Shown piece after piece: positions 18,695 through 27,399 of a stretch of 64,000 nucleotides of DNA. A program made the position numbers and the translations under genes. The notes under the pieces are model-generated. The model saw nothing but the letters and a program-made list of their open reading frames with translations, did no database searches and was not told the origin of the DNA. The DNA is from an uncultured Alphaproteobacteria bacterium (GTDB lineage: Bacteria > Pseudomonadota > Alphaproteobacteria > Rhodobacterales > Rhodobacteraceae), in assembly GCA_902576905.1 (NCBI GenBank), contig CACGWW010000001.1, forward strand, positions 113,501-177,500. Direction: 5' to 3'. Position 1 is the stretch's first letter. The number at the start of each line of letters is the position of its first letter.

Positions 18695-19404
18695 ACTACT
18701 TGATTTTCATCAGTAAAAAGCTTTCTTTTCGGCAACGTAGGTCTTTCAATCATTATGACTTCAACGCCAAGTTCCCTAGCTGCATGTATTTTCTCAACTA
18801 CTGCATTGGAGCCGGAATTCTTTGTTATAAGTTTATTTATAGAAAACTCTTTCATAATTTCCAGCTCTTGCTCGAAAGTAAATGGGCCTTGATCAAAAAT
18901 AAGCTTAAATCTATCGAGAAGCATCTTGTTTTCTGGTTCGTTAATCATTCTGATCAGATAAAATGGTTTGGGCTTCCTATTCAGAAAACGTATTTCTTTA
19001 CTACCGATTGTTACAAAAACCCTGTCAGTTTCGTCGATAAGCTTTATAGCTTTATTCATATCACTCACCAGCTTCCATTTGTCGCCATTTTGTCTCTGCC
19101 ACTTTGGACGTTCAAAACCCAAATATTCAATTTTTGCGAGTTGCGCAGCGAGAAGAGAGTTTACTGTAATATTTTTAGAAAAAGGATGAGAGGCATCAAG
19201 GATATGGGTTATACCTTCATCTTTGACAAACGCAGACATTCCCGTCGCTCCGCCAAAGCCACCGATCCGAATATTTTTTACCTCTTTATCAATGCTTTCA
19301 GTAAGACCTGCATAAGAAAGTATTGTAAAAAGTTTCTTTTCTTGAAGTCTAAAATGCAGATTTTTTGCCTCGGCAGTGCCTCCTATTATAAGAATTTTTG
19401 TCAT
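18670..19404 (-). CDS. cobK: Precorrin-6A reductase
   Basis: NADPH-dependent reductase forming precorrin-6B. 244 residues, full length. LIIGGTAEAKNL at the start, then GGFGGATGMSAF, DASHPFSKNIT and ITKNSGSNAVVEKI are family motifs. It is the only biosynthetic gene on the minus strand inside the plus-strand operon: it overlaps cobJ by 25 bases at its 3' end, and its start codon overlaps the cobL start codon (TCATGA at 19401-19406). It is therefore antisense to the operon transcript and needs its own promoter within cobL. Confidence 0.94.
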   Translation of the reverse strand: MTKILIIGGTAEAKNLHFRLQEKKLFTILSYAGLTESIDKEVKNIRIGGFGGATGMSAFVKDEGITHILDASHPFSKNITVNSLLAAQLAKIEYLGFERPKWQRQNGDKWKLVSDMNKAIKLIDETDRVFVTIGSKEIRFLNRKPKPFYLIRMINEPENKMLLDRFKLIFDQGPFTFEQELEIMKEFSINKLITKNSGSNAVVEKIHAARELGVEVIMIERPTLPKRKLFTDENQVVQFFSTPE

Positions 19405-20605
19405 GACTAAAACCTGGCTTCATATTATTGGTATAGGTGAGAATGGACTAAATGGCCTTGATAAATCAAGCACTGATTTATTGAATAGGGCGAGCGTCGT
19501 TTTTGGTAGTGCTCGCCAATTGGCTCTTGCAGAGGTTAAATCAAAAGGTAAATCATGGCCTATACCATTTAGCATTGATGAAGTATTCAGTTATAAATAT
19601 AAACTGGCTGTGGTATTGGCTTCAGGTGATCCTTTTTGGTTTGGTGTAGGACCTCTCCTTACTAAAAACTTAAAGAAAAATGAATGGTGCTCTTACCCTG
19701 TGCCATCTACTTTTTCTCTAGCTGCCAATAAAATAGGCTGGCCTATAAACGCTGTTGACTGCTTAGCCTTCCATGCAAAACCAGTAGAAACCCTTCCTGC
19801 AAAACTGTCAGAATCTGGGAAAGCAATAATTCTTCTCAGAGAGTTTAAGCAAATAGAGCAGATTCTTTCTGTACTAGAGAAACATGATGTTAATGTTAAA
19901 GAAAGTTTTATGCTGTCGAGACTTGGCTGCCCAGAGGAAAAAGTAGTAAAACTTACAGACTCAAAACTATCTGATTTTAAACAAGCATCTAAATCTTTAA
20001 AACCACTAGCATTGGGCATAACATATAAAAAACCTCCATCAGATATCAGTTATTTTCAAGGGCAGGATGATGATGCTTTCAAAACTGATGGGAATATAAC
20101 TAAAAAAGACATAAGAGCTCTGACCCTCTCAGAATTAAAATCTTTTGGAAGTGAAGTGTTATGGGATATAGGAGCTGGTTCAGGCTCAATCTCAATTGAA
20201 TGGTGTTTGGGGCATCCTAAAAACGTGGCCTTTGCCATTGAACGAAGAAGGGATCGTATTTCTTTGATCAAAGCTAATAGAAAAAAATTTGGCTTACAAG
20301 AAAGATTAACTGTAAAACATGGTAACATTGAAACGATAGCCAAAGATTTACCAACGCCAAATGCTGTTTTTATAGGTGGGGGAGTAACTTCAGATTTAAT
20401 TTACCAAGTGATTAAAGCCCTTGGTAAAAATAGCCGACTTGTAATAAATGCCGTCACTCTTGAATCCCAGGCTCTTTTATTAAAAAAATACAAGCAGTTC
20501 GGCGGTAATTTGAAAAAAATTAATATATCCAAGCCTAAGCCTATTGGGGGAAAAACAATTTGGTCAGCTCAATATAATATAATCCAATGGAGCTTTAAAA
20601 CATGA
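19403..20605 (+). CDS. cobL: Precorrin-6Y C5,15-methyltransferase (decarboxylating)
   Basis: Fused CbiE-CbiT enzyme that methylates C5 and C15 and decarboxylates the acetate on C12. 400 residues from ATG 19403: CbiE-like methylase with GIGENGLNGL at about 9-18 and LASGDPFWFGVG, then a CbiT domain from about residue 225 with the SAM motif LWDIGAGSGSISIEW. The frame extends nine codons further upstream, but ATG 19403 gives the standard N-terminus. No clear Shine-Dalgarno, since upstream sequence is the antisense start of cobK. Coupled to cobE by ATGA. Confidence 0.94.
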   Translation: MTKTWLHIIGIGENGLNGLDKSSTDLLNRASVVFGSARQLALAEVKSKGKSWPIPFSIDEVFSYKYKLAVVLASGDPFWFGVGPLLTKNLKKNEWCSYPVPSTFSLAANKIGWPINAVDCLAFHAKPVETLPAKLSESGKAIILLREFKQIEQILSVLEKHDVNVKESFMLSRLGCPEEKVVKLTDSKLSDFKQASKSLKPLALGITYKKPPSDISYFQGQDDDAFKTDGNITKKDIRALTLSELKSFGSEVLWDIGAGSGSISIEWCLGHPKNVAFAIERRRDRISLIKANRKKFGLQERLTVKHGNIETIAKDLPTPNAVFIGGGVTSDLIYQVIKALGKNSRLVINAVTLESQALLLKKYKQFGGNLKKINISKPKPIGGKTIWSAQYNIIQWSFKT

Positions 20606-20967
20606 TTGCAGGAATTGGCTTTAAATCTACAGTTACCATTACTTCATTTAACGAGTTATTTGAAAGTTATATCAAAAGGTATAGTGCTTTTACAGTTGCT
20701 ACCTCAAAGGAAAAAGCAATAAATGCAGTCTTTTTAAAATTTGTCAGTACAAACCGCCTAAAATTGATCCAGATTGAGGAAGACGATATTTACAATATTA
20801 TCACACCTACTGTTTCCCATTTGAGTATGAAGTTTAAAAATGTTGGCAGTTTTTGTGAAGCTGCAGCACTTGCTGCAGGAGGTACCGCATCCAAAATTAT
20901 TTGTGAGCGGAAAATCTCTTCTGATAGGCTTGCTACCATCGCAATCGCAGAAACGGATGGAGATTAA
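20602..20967 (+). CDS. cobE: CobE / CbiG C-terminal domain protein
   Basis: 121 residues, matching the small CobE family (homologous to the C-terminal domain of CbiG). MIAGIGFKSTVT is the characteristic start and the central GSFCEAAALAAGG is also typical. CobE is needed for cobalamin synthesis in the aerobic pathway, but its precise step is not firmly established. Located between cobL and cobM as in other proteobacterial clusters. Confidence 0.9.
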   Translation: MIAGIGFKSTVTITSFNELFESYIKRYSAFTVATSKEKAINAVFLKFVSTNRLKLIQIEEDDIYNIITPTVSHLSMKFKNVGSFCEAAALAAGGTASKIICERKISSDRLATIAIAETDGD

Positions 20968-21745
20968 ATTGACAGTACACTTCATAGGCGCAGGTCCTGG
21001 TGATCCCGAACTCATAACGCTTAAAGGAAAAAAACTTTTGGAAAAATGCTCTATCTGTTTCTTTGCGGGATCGATCATTCCAGAAGAAATATTATCCCAT
21101 TGCGACCCTTCAACAAAAAAAATAAATACAGCACCCCTATCACTTTCTCAAATTATTAAAAAGATAGAAAAATTTCATAATGAGGGTCATGAAATTGCCC
21201 GGCTTCACTCTGGTGATCTATCTATATGGTCGGCAGTGAATGAACAAATACGTGAGTTAATAAAATTAGAAATCCCTTTTAGCATGACGCCAGGAGTAAC
21301 TTCTTTTTCAGCTGCCGCTTCAAGTTTAAAACAGGAACTAACCAAGCCCCAAATAGCCCAATCTATAGTTCTCACTAGAACCGAAGGTAGGGCATCAAAG
21401 ATGCCTGAAAATGAAACTTTAGAAAATTTTGCTAAAAGTGGCGCTATTCTTGCGATACATCTATCAATTCATGATATTGCAAAAGTGGTCAAAAAAGTAA
21501 AGCCTTTCTATAACGGTTCTTGCCCAGTAAAAGTTGTGTGGAAAGCATCTTGGCCAGAGGAACAAATTATTCATTCAGATTTAAGTAATATAGAAAAAGC
21601 GATACCCGTGTATATGGATAGAACAGCTTTGATACTTATTGGTCCGCATTTAGACACTGCTAATTTTACAGCAAGCAAATTGTATGATGAAACCTATGAT
21701 AGGAGATTTAGAGAAATAGATGCCACTAGAAGAAATCATAAATAG
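20957..21745 (+). CDS. cobM: Precorrin-4 C11-methyltransferase
   Basis: SAM-dependent methylase making precorrin-5. Core from VHFIGAGPGDPELITLKG, then HSGDLSIWSAVNEQIREL and TPGVTSFSAAAS, typical of CobM/CbiF. ATG 20957 gives 262 residues and overlaps cobE by 11 bases. A TTG at 20969, preceded by GGAG six bases upstream, would give TVHFIGAG at the very N-terminus as in many homologues and may be the true start. Followed by cobB with a 26-base overlap. Confidence 0.93.
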   Translation: MEIKLTVHFIGAGPGDPELITLKGKKLLEKCSICFFAGSIIPEEILSHCDPSTKKINTAPLSLSQIIKKIEKFHNEGHEIARLHSGDLSIWSAVNEQIRELIKLEIPFSMTPGVTSFSAAASSLKQELTKPQIAQSIVLTRTEGRASKMPENETLENFAKSGAILAIHLSIHDIAKVVKKVKPFYNGSCPVKVVWKASWPEEQIIHSDLSNIEKAIPVYMDRTALILIGPHLDTANFTASKLYDETYDRRFREIDATRRNHK

Positions 21746-23045
21746 GCAAGGTATAATTATTTCGGCTCCGGCGTCGGGAGCTGGAAAAACGACTGTAACT
21801 CTGGGGCTTATTAACGCTTTTGCCCGTAAAGGATCTGTACAACCTTTCAAGAGTGGTCCTGACTATATAGATTCAAAATTTCAAAGTGTTGCGGCAGATC
21901 GTCCTTCATATAACTTAGATACATGGGCAATGTCATCTAGGGATATCCTTAATATGATAGGCATGGTGGCCCCTTCAGATATCTGTATTGCTGAAGGGTC
22001 AATGGGATTATTTGATGGAGTAATAAGCAAGGGTGCAGGTGGAAATGGTTCCACCGCAGATCTAGCAAGTATAACGAATTGGCCAGTAATTTTAGTAGTC
22101 GACTGCGCAAAGCAGGCTCAATCGGTAGCTGCTTTGATTACCGGTTTCAACTCATTTAGACATGACATAACAATCGGTGGAGTAATTCTAAATAATATAT
22201 CAAGCAAAAGGCACGAAGCTTTAGTAGTCAGTGAAGTTTCAAAAACAAAAGTTCCAATTCTAGGGGTTATCCCTAGATCTAACGAACTAACTATCCCAGA
22301 AAGACACTTAGGTCTGGTCCAAGCAGAAGATTTATCTGACTTGGAACAACTAATTTTTAAACTTGGAACACTCATTGAAGAAAATTGTGATCTGGAAGCA
22401 ATAGCTTGTACTGCAAGAAAAAGCTCTCCTGCAATACCAACTTTACAAAAAATTACTCCTCCCGCGCAGAGAATAGCTATTGCGAGAGATAATGCATTTA
22501 CCTTTACTTATTCCCATTTGATAGAGGGATGGAAGAAGCAAGGTGCTGAGATCTCCTTTTTCTCTCCACTAAACGATGAGCCCCCTTCAAAGAGTGATGA
22601 CATGGTCTGGTTGCCAGGAGGATACCCTGAACTTTACCTCGGTCGCTTATCTGAATGCAAAAATTTTAAGAATGGACTTATTGATTTTAGTAAGAAAAGA
22701 CCAGTGCACGGAGAGTGTGGTGGCTACATGGTTTTGGGAAGAAAAATTATTGGTAAAGGTGGTCAGGCATATGACATGATTGGTATGTTTGATTTGGTTA
22801 CTTCTTTTGAAAAACGCAAGCTCAATCTAGGATATCGAAAAGCCAAGGCTATTGAGCCTTTTTTTGGAATCAAAAAGGGTTCCACTGTTCTTGGACATGA
22901 GTTTCACTATACGACAGTTGTCGAAATAAATGATGCTCCTATTGTCTTTGTAGAAGATGCTTACAAAAATGAGTTAGGTCAGTCAGGCTCCAAAAACTCT
23001 AATGCTACTGGAACATTTTTTCATCTTATTGGGAGCGAACAATGA
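21720..23045 (+). CDS. cobB: Hydrogenobyrinic/cobyrinic acid a,c-diamide synthase
   Basis: ATP- and glutamine-dependent amidation of the a and c side chains, before cobalt insertion in the aerobic route. 441 residues: N-terminal P-loop domain ISAPASGAGKTTVTLGL (about 14-30), QPFKSGPDYID and GSMGLFDG; C-terminal glutamine amidotransferase domain with VWLPGGYPEL and the nucleophile in HGECGGYMVLG. Starts 26 bases inside cobM; no alternative start is nearer. Ends in ATGA with cobA. Confidence 0.95.
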   Translation: MPLEEIINRQGIIISAPASGAGKTTVTLGLINAFARKGSVQPFKSGPDYIDSKFQSVAADRPSYNLDTWAMSSRDILNMIGMVAPSDICIAEGSMGLFDGVISKGAGGNGSTADLASITNWPVILVVDCAKQAQSVAALITGFNSFRHDITIGGVILNNISSKRHEALVVSEVSKTKVPILGVIPRSNELTIPERHLGLVQAEDLSDLEQLIFKLGTLIEENCDLEAIACTARKSSPAIPTLQKITPPAQRIAIARDNAFTFTYSHLIEGWKKQGAEISFFSPLNDEPPSKSDDMVWLPGGYPELYLGRLSECKNFKNGLIDFSKKRPVHGECGGYMVLGRKIIGKGGQAYDMIGMFDLVTSFEKRKLNLGYRKAKAIEPFFGIKKGSTVLGHEFHYTTVVEINDAPIVFVEDAYKNELGQSGSKNSNATGTFFHLIGSEQ

Positions 23046-23749
23046 CTATTAGCTTTGTCAGTTCTGGTCCCGGCAATCCAGACCTTCTTACTGTACTAGC
23101 AGTAAAAAGAATTAGTGATGCAGATATTATTTTCTACGATGATTTATCCGCCGGCGAAATACTTAATCTTGCAAAAAAAAGCGCCACACTTTTGAGTGTG
23201 GGGAAAAGAGCAGGGCTTGCATCACCAAAGCAAAATCAAGTATCTAGATTACTTGTAGAATATGGTAGAACAGGAAAAAAAATTGTTCGGCTGAAGTCAG
23301 GTGATAGTAGTATTTTTTCAAGATTAGAGGAAGAAATTACAGCATTAAATGAAAGTGGGTTAGAGTTTGAAATAATCCCAGGAGTATCTTCAGCAATGGC
23401 TGCGGCGGCGGCTGCAAAAATCCCGTTAACCCGAAGAGTTATGTCGAGACGTGTACAGTTTATAACCGGACATGATTTCAATGGTGAACTTCCCGATGAC
23501 TTAAATATTGCATCTTTAATTGATCCAAATTGTACAACCGTAATCTTCATGGGAAAAAAAACTTTCCCTAATCTAGCTCAGATTCTTTTAGAAAATGGTC
23601 TTGATATCAAAACAAAAGTCCTCATAGCGGAAGACATTTCAAGAAAAAAGGAAAATATCACAAAGGGTACGATAGAGGAGATTTTAATCTACCTAAAGGA
23701 TATTCAAAGCAATCATCCTGCAGTTATAATTTTTGGACCGTTACTTTGA
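23042..23749 (+). CDS. cobA: Uroporphyrinogen-III C-methyltransferase (SUMT)
   Basis: Adds the C2 and C7 methyls to uroporphyrinogen III, the entry step of the pathway. 235 residues: SSGPGNPDLLTVLAVKRI, VGKRAG, VRLKSGDSSIFSRLEEE, IIPGVSSAMAAAAAAKIPLT and FITGHDFNGELPDD, all diagnostic of SUMT. No siroheme synthase domains are fused. Starts with an ATGA overlap on cobB and ends in a TTGA overlap that starts cobF. Confidence 0.95.
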   Translation: MTISFVSSGPGNPDLLTVLAVKRISDADIIFYDDLSAGEILNLAKKSATLLSVGKRAGLASPKQNQVSRLLVEYGRTGKKIVRLKSGDSSIFSRLEEEITALNESGLEFEIIPGVSSAMAAAAAAKIPLTRRVMSRRVQFITGHDFNGELPDDLNIASLIDPNCTTVIFMGKKTFPNLAQILLENGLDIKTKVLIAEDISRKKENITKGTIEEILIYLKDIQSNHPAVIIFGPLL

Positions 23750-24525
23750 GTATTAACTTATATCTAATAGGACTAGGTTTCGGAGATGCAAAGCATGTAA
23801 CAGAAGAAGCAGCTGAGACAATCAAGAGTTGTAATTTGATACTAATCGGAAAGAAAAAAGACGAAAAATCCGAGATCGCTGACCTTAAAAAGAATATTTG
23901 TAAATCTTTCATAAAAATTAATAGTGTGAAGTTTAAGGAATTTATTATACCGGAGCGGCAATTAACCAATAAAAAATATATCAATTCAGTTATAGACTGG
24001 CATGATGATATCGCGAAAAGATGGGTCGACATAATTAATAAATATACTTCCAGCACTGCAAGAAGAAACATAAACGTCGGAATTCCCATATGGGGAGACC
24101 CTTCATTGTACGATAGTAGCCAAAGAATTGCTTCGCGAGTTAAAAACACTTTACACCATACCTCCATCAAATTGATTCCTGGTCTCTCTTCAATACAGTT
24201 GCTTGTTTCTGCGTTTGGAATTCCCTTTAACGAAATCGGGAAACCGGTCTTGATTACTACAGGCCGGCTTCTAAAGGAAAGAGGATGGCCAGATGGAACG
24301 GAAACAATTTACGTTGTTTTAGATGGAGAGTGCTCATTTACATTTTTAAAAGACGATAATATCTATATCTGGTGGGCTGCATATCTCGGAATGACAGAAC
24401 AAACTCTTATTAAAGGCGAGGTTTCAAAAATTGGAAATGAAATTATTAAAACAAGAAATACGTTGCGTTCTGATAAAGGATGGATTTTAGATGTCTACAA
24501 ATTGCAACGACTAATAGGAAACTAA
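23746..24525 (+). CDS. cobF: Precorrin-6A synthase (deacetylating)
   Basis: Methylates C1 with loss of acetate, converting precorrin-5 to precorrin-6A in the aerobic pathway. 259 residues with a tetrapyrrole-methylase start (LIGLGFGDAKHVTEEA), IPIWGDPSLYDSSQRI and GLSSIQLLVSAFGIPFNEIG. The start is TTG, overlapping the cobA stop as TTGA. Together with cobG this fixes the pathway as the oxygen-dependent type. Confidence 0.93.
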   Translation: MSINLYLIGLGFGDAKHVTEEAAETIKSCNLILIGKKKDEKSEIADLKKNICKSFIKINSVKFKEFIIPERQLTNKKYINSVIDWHDDIAKRWVDIINKYTSSTARRNINVGIPIWGDPSLYDSSQRIASRVKNTLHHTSIKLIPGLSSIQLLVSAFGIPFNEIGKPVLITTGRLLKERGWPDGTETIYVVLDGECSFTFLKDDNIYIWWAAYLGMTEQTLIKGEVSKIGNEIIKTRNTLRSDKGWILDVYKLQRLIGN

Positions 24526-24530
24526 GATTT

Positions 24531-25049
24531 ATGTCTGACACATATCTGATACTTGGGGGAAGCAACTCTGGAAAATCTAGGTTTGCAGAACAATCAGCGC
24601 TAACCTTACAAAAAAACACACATGGTAAATTGTATTACATAGCTACCGGCCTTGCATATGACTCTGAAATGCAAGAGAAAATTAGTGAACATAAGAAGAG
24701 GAGAAACCAGAAATTTGAAACCATAGATTCTCCTGACCTGAGTGCAGATATACTCAAAAGCTCGAAACCGCAGGACATAATTTTGATTGATTGTATATCA
24801 ATGTCTGTATCGAACATTTTAACACTAAGTCAGTTTAGAGATCGCCGCATTGATGATATTAGAGATGATCTAAAAAAGTGTAAATCCACCTTGATTATAG
24901 TTGGACAGGAAACCAGCCTAGGCATTTTACCAACTAACGAACTGTCTAGAAAATTTTTAAAAGAATCAGGAAAATTGAATCAAGACATAGGTCGTTTTGC
25001 CAATAGCGTAACTTTAGTCGTCGCAGGACATTCAATAAAGATTAAATAA
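24531..25049 (+). CDS. cobP: Adenosylcobinamide kinase / adenosylcobinamide-phosphate guanylyltransferase
   Basis: Bifunctional enzyme (CobP/CobU) that phosphorylates adenosylcobinamide and adds GMP. 172 residues from ATG 24531; the P-loop LGGSNSGKSRFAE begins at about residue 8. The catalytic HKKRR region and LIDCISMSVSN, IIVGQETSLGILP and RKFLKESGKLNQDIGR follow, matching the family. An in-frame ATG at 24480 exists but lies inside cobF and gives no family similarity. Last gene of the riboswitch-led operon. Confidence 0.94.
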   Translation: MSDTYLILGGSNSGKSRFAEQSALTLQKNTHGKLYYIATGLAYDSEMQEKISEHKKRRNQKFETIDSPDLSADILKSSKPQDIILIDCISMSVSNILTLSQFRDRRIDDIRDDLKKCKSTLIIVGQETSLGILPTNELSRKFLKESGKLNQDIGRFANSVTLVVAGHSIKIK

Positions 25050-25084
25050 ATGCAATAGTTTTTTGTAATATCTGCCTGCATTTA
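25047..25084. terminator. Inverted repeat in the convergent cobP/thioredoxin gap
   Basis: TAAATGCA (25047-25054) and TGCATTTA (25077-25084) form a perfect 8-base inverted repeat with a 22-base loop, centred in the 41-base gap between two convergent genes; the left arm overlaps the cobP stop. The stem is AT-rich and lacks a clear U-tract, so it is only a weak candidate for a bidirectional terminator. Confidence 0.3.
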
Positions 25085-25090
25085 ATCGCA

Positions 25091-25645
25091 TCAGTTAACT
25101 TTCCACTTTATCGAACAACCCATTGAAGCGGTTTGGTCACTTGGCCCCTCTCCAGTTTGAGCTACGCCTTTCATCGCTTCGAAGAGATCTCTTTTTAAAT
25201 CGACAGGACCGGCCTCTTTCCTAGATGCGTCTAATCTTCCTCTATACTGTAGTTTGTGATCCTTGTTAAATCCAAAAAAATCCGGAGTACATACAGCATT
25301 GTATAGCTTAGCCACTTCTTGGGTCTCATCATACATATATGGAAAAGTAAAATTATGCTTTGCGGCCAGTTTTTTCATGTTATCGAAGGAATCCTCTGGG
25401 TAACTAATTACATCGTTTGAACTAATGGCCGCTATACCAACCCCAAGCTTTTGTAAATCACCGGCGTCTCGAACAATTCGATCCAAAATGGCCAGCACAT
25501 AAGGACAATGATTGCATATAAACATAATCAATAAACCATTAGCCCCGCTAACTTCTTCTAGAGTATATTTTTTCCCATCAACAGATGGCAAGTTAAACTC
25601 TTTTGCTCGCCAACCAAAATCACAAACTGGAGGAATTTCTGCCAT
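25091..25645 (-). CDS. Thioredoxin-fold protein (AhpC/TSA-like, CxxC)
   Basis: 184-residue cytosolic thioredoxin-like protein of the family annotated as thioredoxin family protein. C44-N-H-C47 followed by P is the redox motif (MFICNHCPYV). AAISSNDVISYPEDSFD and LYNAVCTPDFFGFNKD (cis-proline loop) and YRGRLDASR are conserved in this family. The exact substrate is unknown; reductase, peroxidase or resolving roles are possible. Five bases downstream of rpe on the same strand. Confidence 0.85.
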   Translation of the reverse strand: MAEIPPVCDFGWRAKEFNLPSVDGKKYTLEEVSGANGLLIMFICNHCPYVLAILDRIVRDAGDLQKLGVGIAAISSNDVISYPEDSFDNMKKLAAKHNFTFPYMYDETQEVAKLYNAVCTPDFFGFNKDHKLQYRGRLDASRKEAGPVDLKRDLFEAMKGVAQTGEGPSDQTASMGCSIKWKVN

Positions 25646-25650
25646 TTTTT

Positions 25651-26361
25651 TTATCCTTCTATTTTTAGGGAGCTTTCAGCAGCTTCCCTTATTCTCTTTA
25701 TATTTTGTCCATATACAATTGGGTTATTGACGCTACCATTTGAAAAAACAGCCGATCCAGCTACCAAAATATCCGCTCCTGCTGAAACGACACTAGGTGC
25801 AGTATCGGCAGTTATTCCTCCATCAACCTCGATTAAAAAATCTTTATGTTTTTTTAGATTAGCTAATCTTTCAATTTTTCTCAGTTGAGACGAAATAAAC
25901 TTCTGACCTCCAAAACCTGGGTTAACCGTCATCACACAAATTAAGTCTACCAAATCTATTAACTGTTCAGCCACTTCGTATGAGGTGCCTGGGTTTAAAG
26001 CTAATCCCGCCTTTACACCAAGACTATTTATTGCCTGCAGAGACCTATGAATATGTTGCCCTGCTTCGAAATGAACTGTTATCATATCCGCACCTGCTTC
26101 AGCAAAAGCTTCAAGATATTGATCTACTGGAGAAATCATCAGATGGACATCCATAAACGTTTTGATATGGGGTCTAATTGCCTTGCAGGTTTCAGGTCCG
26201 AAAGTTATGTTCGGCACAAAATGACCATCCATAACATCAATGTGAATCCAATCGCAACCATGCTCTTCTACAGCTTCAATTTCTTTGCCAAAATTTGCAA
26301 AATCTGCAGATAATATAGATGGTGCAATTTTTATTGACTCTCTGGACAATAGTGGTTCCAT
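25651..26361 (-). CDS. rpe: Ribulose-phosphate 3-epimerase
   Basis: TIM-barrel enzyme interconverting ribulose-5-P and xylulose-5-P in the pentose phosphate pathway. 236 residues. APSILSADFANFG (about 13-25), HIDVMDGHFVPNITFG with the metal-binding His and Asp, MTVNPGFGGQKF and EVDGGI are all present. The first eight residues form an extra hydrophilic leader. Co-transcribed with the thioredoxin-fold gene. Confidence 0.96.
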   Translation of the reverse strand: MEPLLSRESIKIAPSILSADFANFGKEIEAVEEHGCDWIHIDVMDGHFVPNITFGPETCKAIRPHIKTFMDVHLMISPVDQYLEAFAEAGADMITVHFEAGQHIHRSLQAINSLGVKAGLALNPGTSYEVAEQLIDLVDLICVMTVNPGFGGQKFISSQLRKIERLANLKKHKDFLIEVDGGITADTAPSVVSAGADILVAGSAVFSNGSVNNPIVYGQNIKRIREAAESSLKIEG

Positions 26362-26398
26362 TTATAATAAAAACATATTTTGATTACTATGGGAGATA

Positions 26399-27397
26399 AT
26401 GCAAATGTCAACTCAAAATGTAAAGGCAGCAATAATTGATGAAAATGGTGGAAGTGAGAAATTTAAGATAATTACACAAGAGGTTGGCTCTCCAGGAAGC
26501 GATGAAATACTTATTAAACATAAGGCTATAGGCCTTAATTTTATTGATGTGTATCACAGAACGCGAATCTCAGATAACTATGCCGTCACACTACCTGCAG
26601 TGCTCGGCATGGAGGCTTCGGGAATAGTTGAAGCAGTGGGAGATGGTGTTACTCACTTAGTTTCTGGCGATCGCGTTGCATATGCTGCTACACCGCCAGG
26701 CGCCTATTGTGAGGCCAGGGTTATGCCCGCTAAACAAGTTTGTAGGCTTCCTGATGAAATATCATTTGAGGAAGGTGCAGCTATGATGCTAAAGGGGCTA
26801 ACTGTAAAATATCTTTTTCACGATACGACAGAATTGAAAAGTGGAGACCAGATTTTATTCCATGCAGCTGCAGGCGGTGTCGGATTGATTGCCTGTCAGT
26901 GGGCTAGAAGTGAAGGTTTAGAATTGATAGGCACTGCCGGTTCTGATGAAAAGTGTAAGTTGGCAAAAAAATTTGGTGCTTCTCAAACTATAAACTATTC
27001 TACGAATAACTTTGCCGAAGAAGTTATGAAACTAACGAATGGTATTGGCGTTCCGGTTGTAATGGATTCTGTTGGTAAAACGACCTTCGACGATTCTTTA
27101 AGTTGTTTAAAAGACTTTGGAATTTTTATCTCCTTTGGAAATGCATCCGGAAATATTAATCCTATCGATATTGGTATCTTAGCAAAAAAATCACTCAAAA
27201 TAACTAGAACTGGTCTCTTTACACATATAGATGACTTTACCCGCTGCCAAGAGATGGCAAAGGTTCTTTTCGGAAAAGTAGTTTCTGGTGATGTCAAAAT
27301 ACAAATAGATCAAACCTTCTCATTGAACGACATTGCTTCAGCTCACGACTCACTAGAAGCACGAAAAACAACGGGTTCAACAGTTATAACGATATAG
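26399..27397 (+). CDS. NADPH:quinone oxidoreductase, zinc-independent MDR family
   Basis: Medium-chain dehydrogenase/reductase of the zeta-crystallin/QOR type. 332 residues. NFIDVYHRTRI, the GMEASGIVEAVGDGV segment and the NADPH-binding AAAGGVGLIACQWAR (about 156-170) are diagnostic; no zinc-ligand cysteines are present. GGGAG lies upstream; ATG 26399 or ATG 26405 two codons later are both possible, and the second has better spacing. Stands between divergent rpe and the convergent TIGR03084 gene. Confidence 0.9.
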   Translation: MQMSTQNVKAAIIDENGGSEKFKIITQEVGSPGSDEILIKHKAIGLNFIDVYHRTRISDNYAVTLPAVLGMEASGIVEAVGDGVTHLVSGDRVAYAATPPGAYCEARVMPAKQVCRLPDEISFEEGAAMMLKGLTVKYLFHDTTELKSGDQILFHAAAGGVGLIACQWARSEGLELIGTAGSDEKCKLAKKFGASQTINYSTNNFAEEVMKLTNGIGVPVVMDSVGKTTFDDSLSCLKDFGIFISFGNASGNINPIDIGILAKKSLKITRTGLFTHIDDFTRCQEMAKVLFGKVVSGDVKIQIDQTFSLNDIASAHDSLEARKTTGSTVITI

Positions 27398-27399
27398 CT

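Noticed and set aside
18691..19410. Long 239-codon open frame on the plus strand across cobK
   Set aside because: It is the reverse-strand shadow of cobK; no family motif, and the minus frame carries all CobK signatures.
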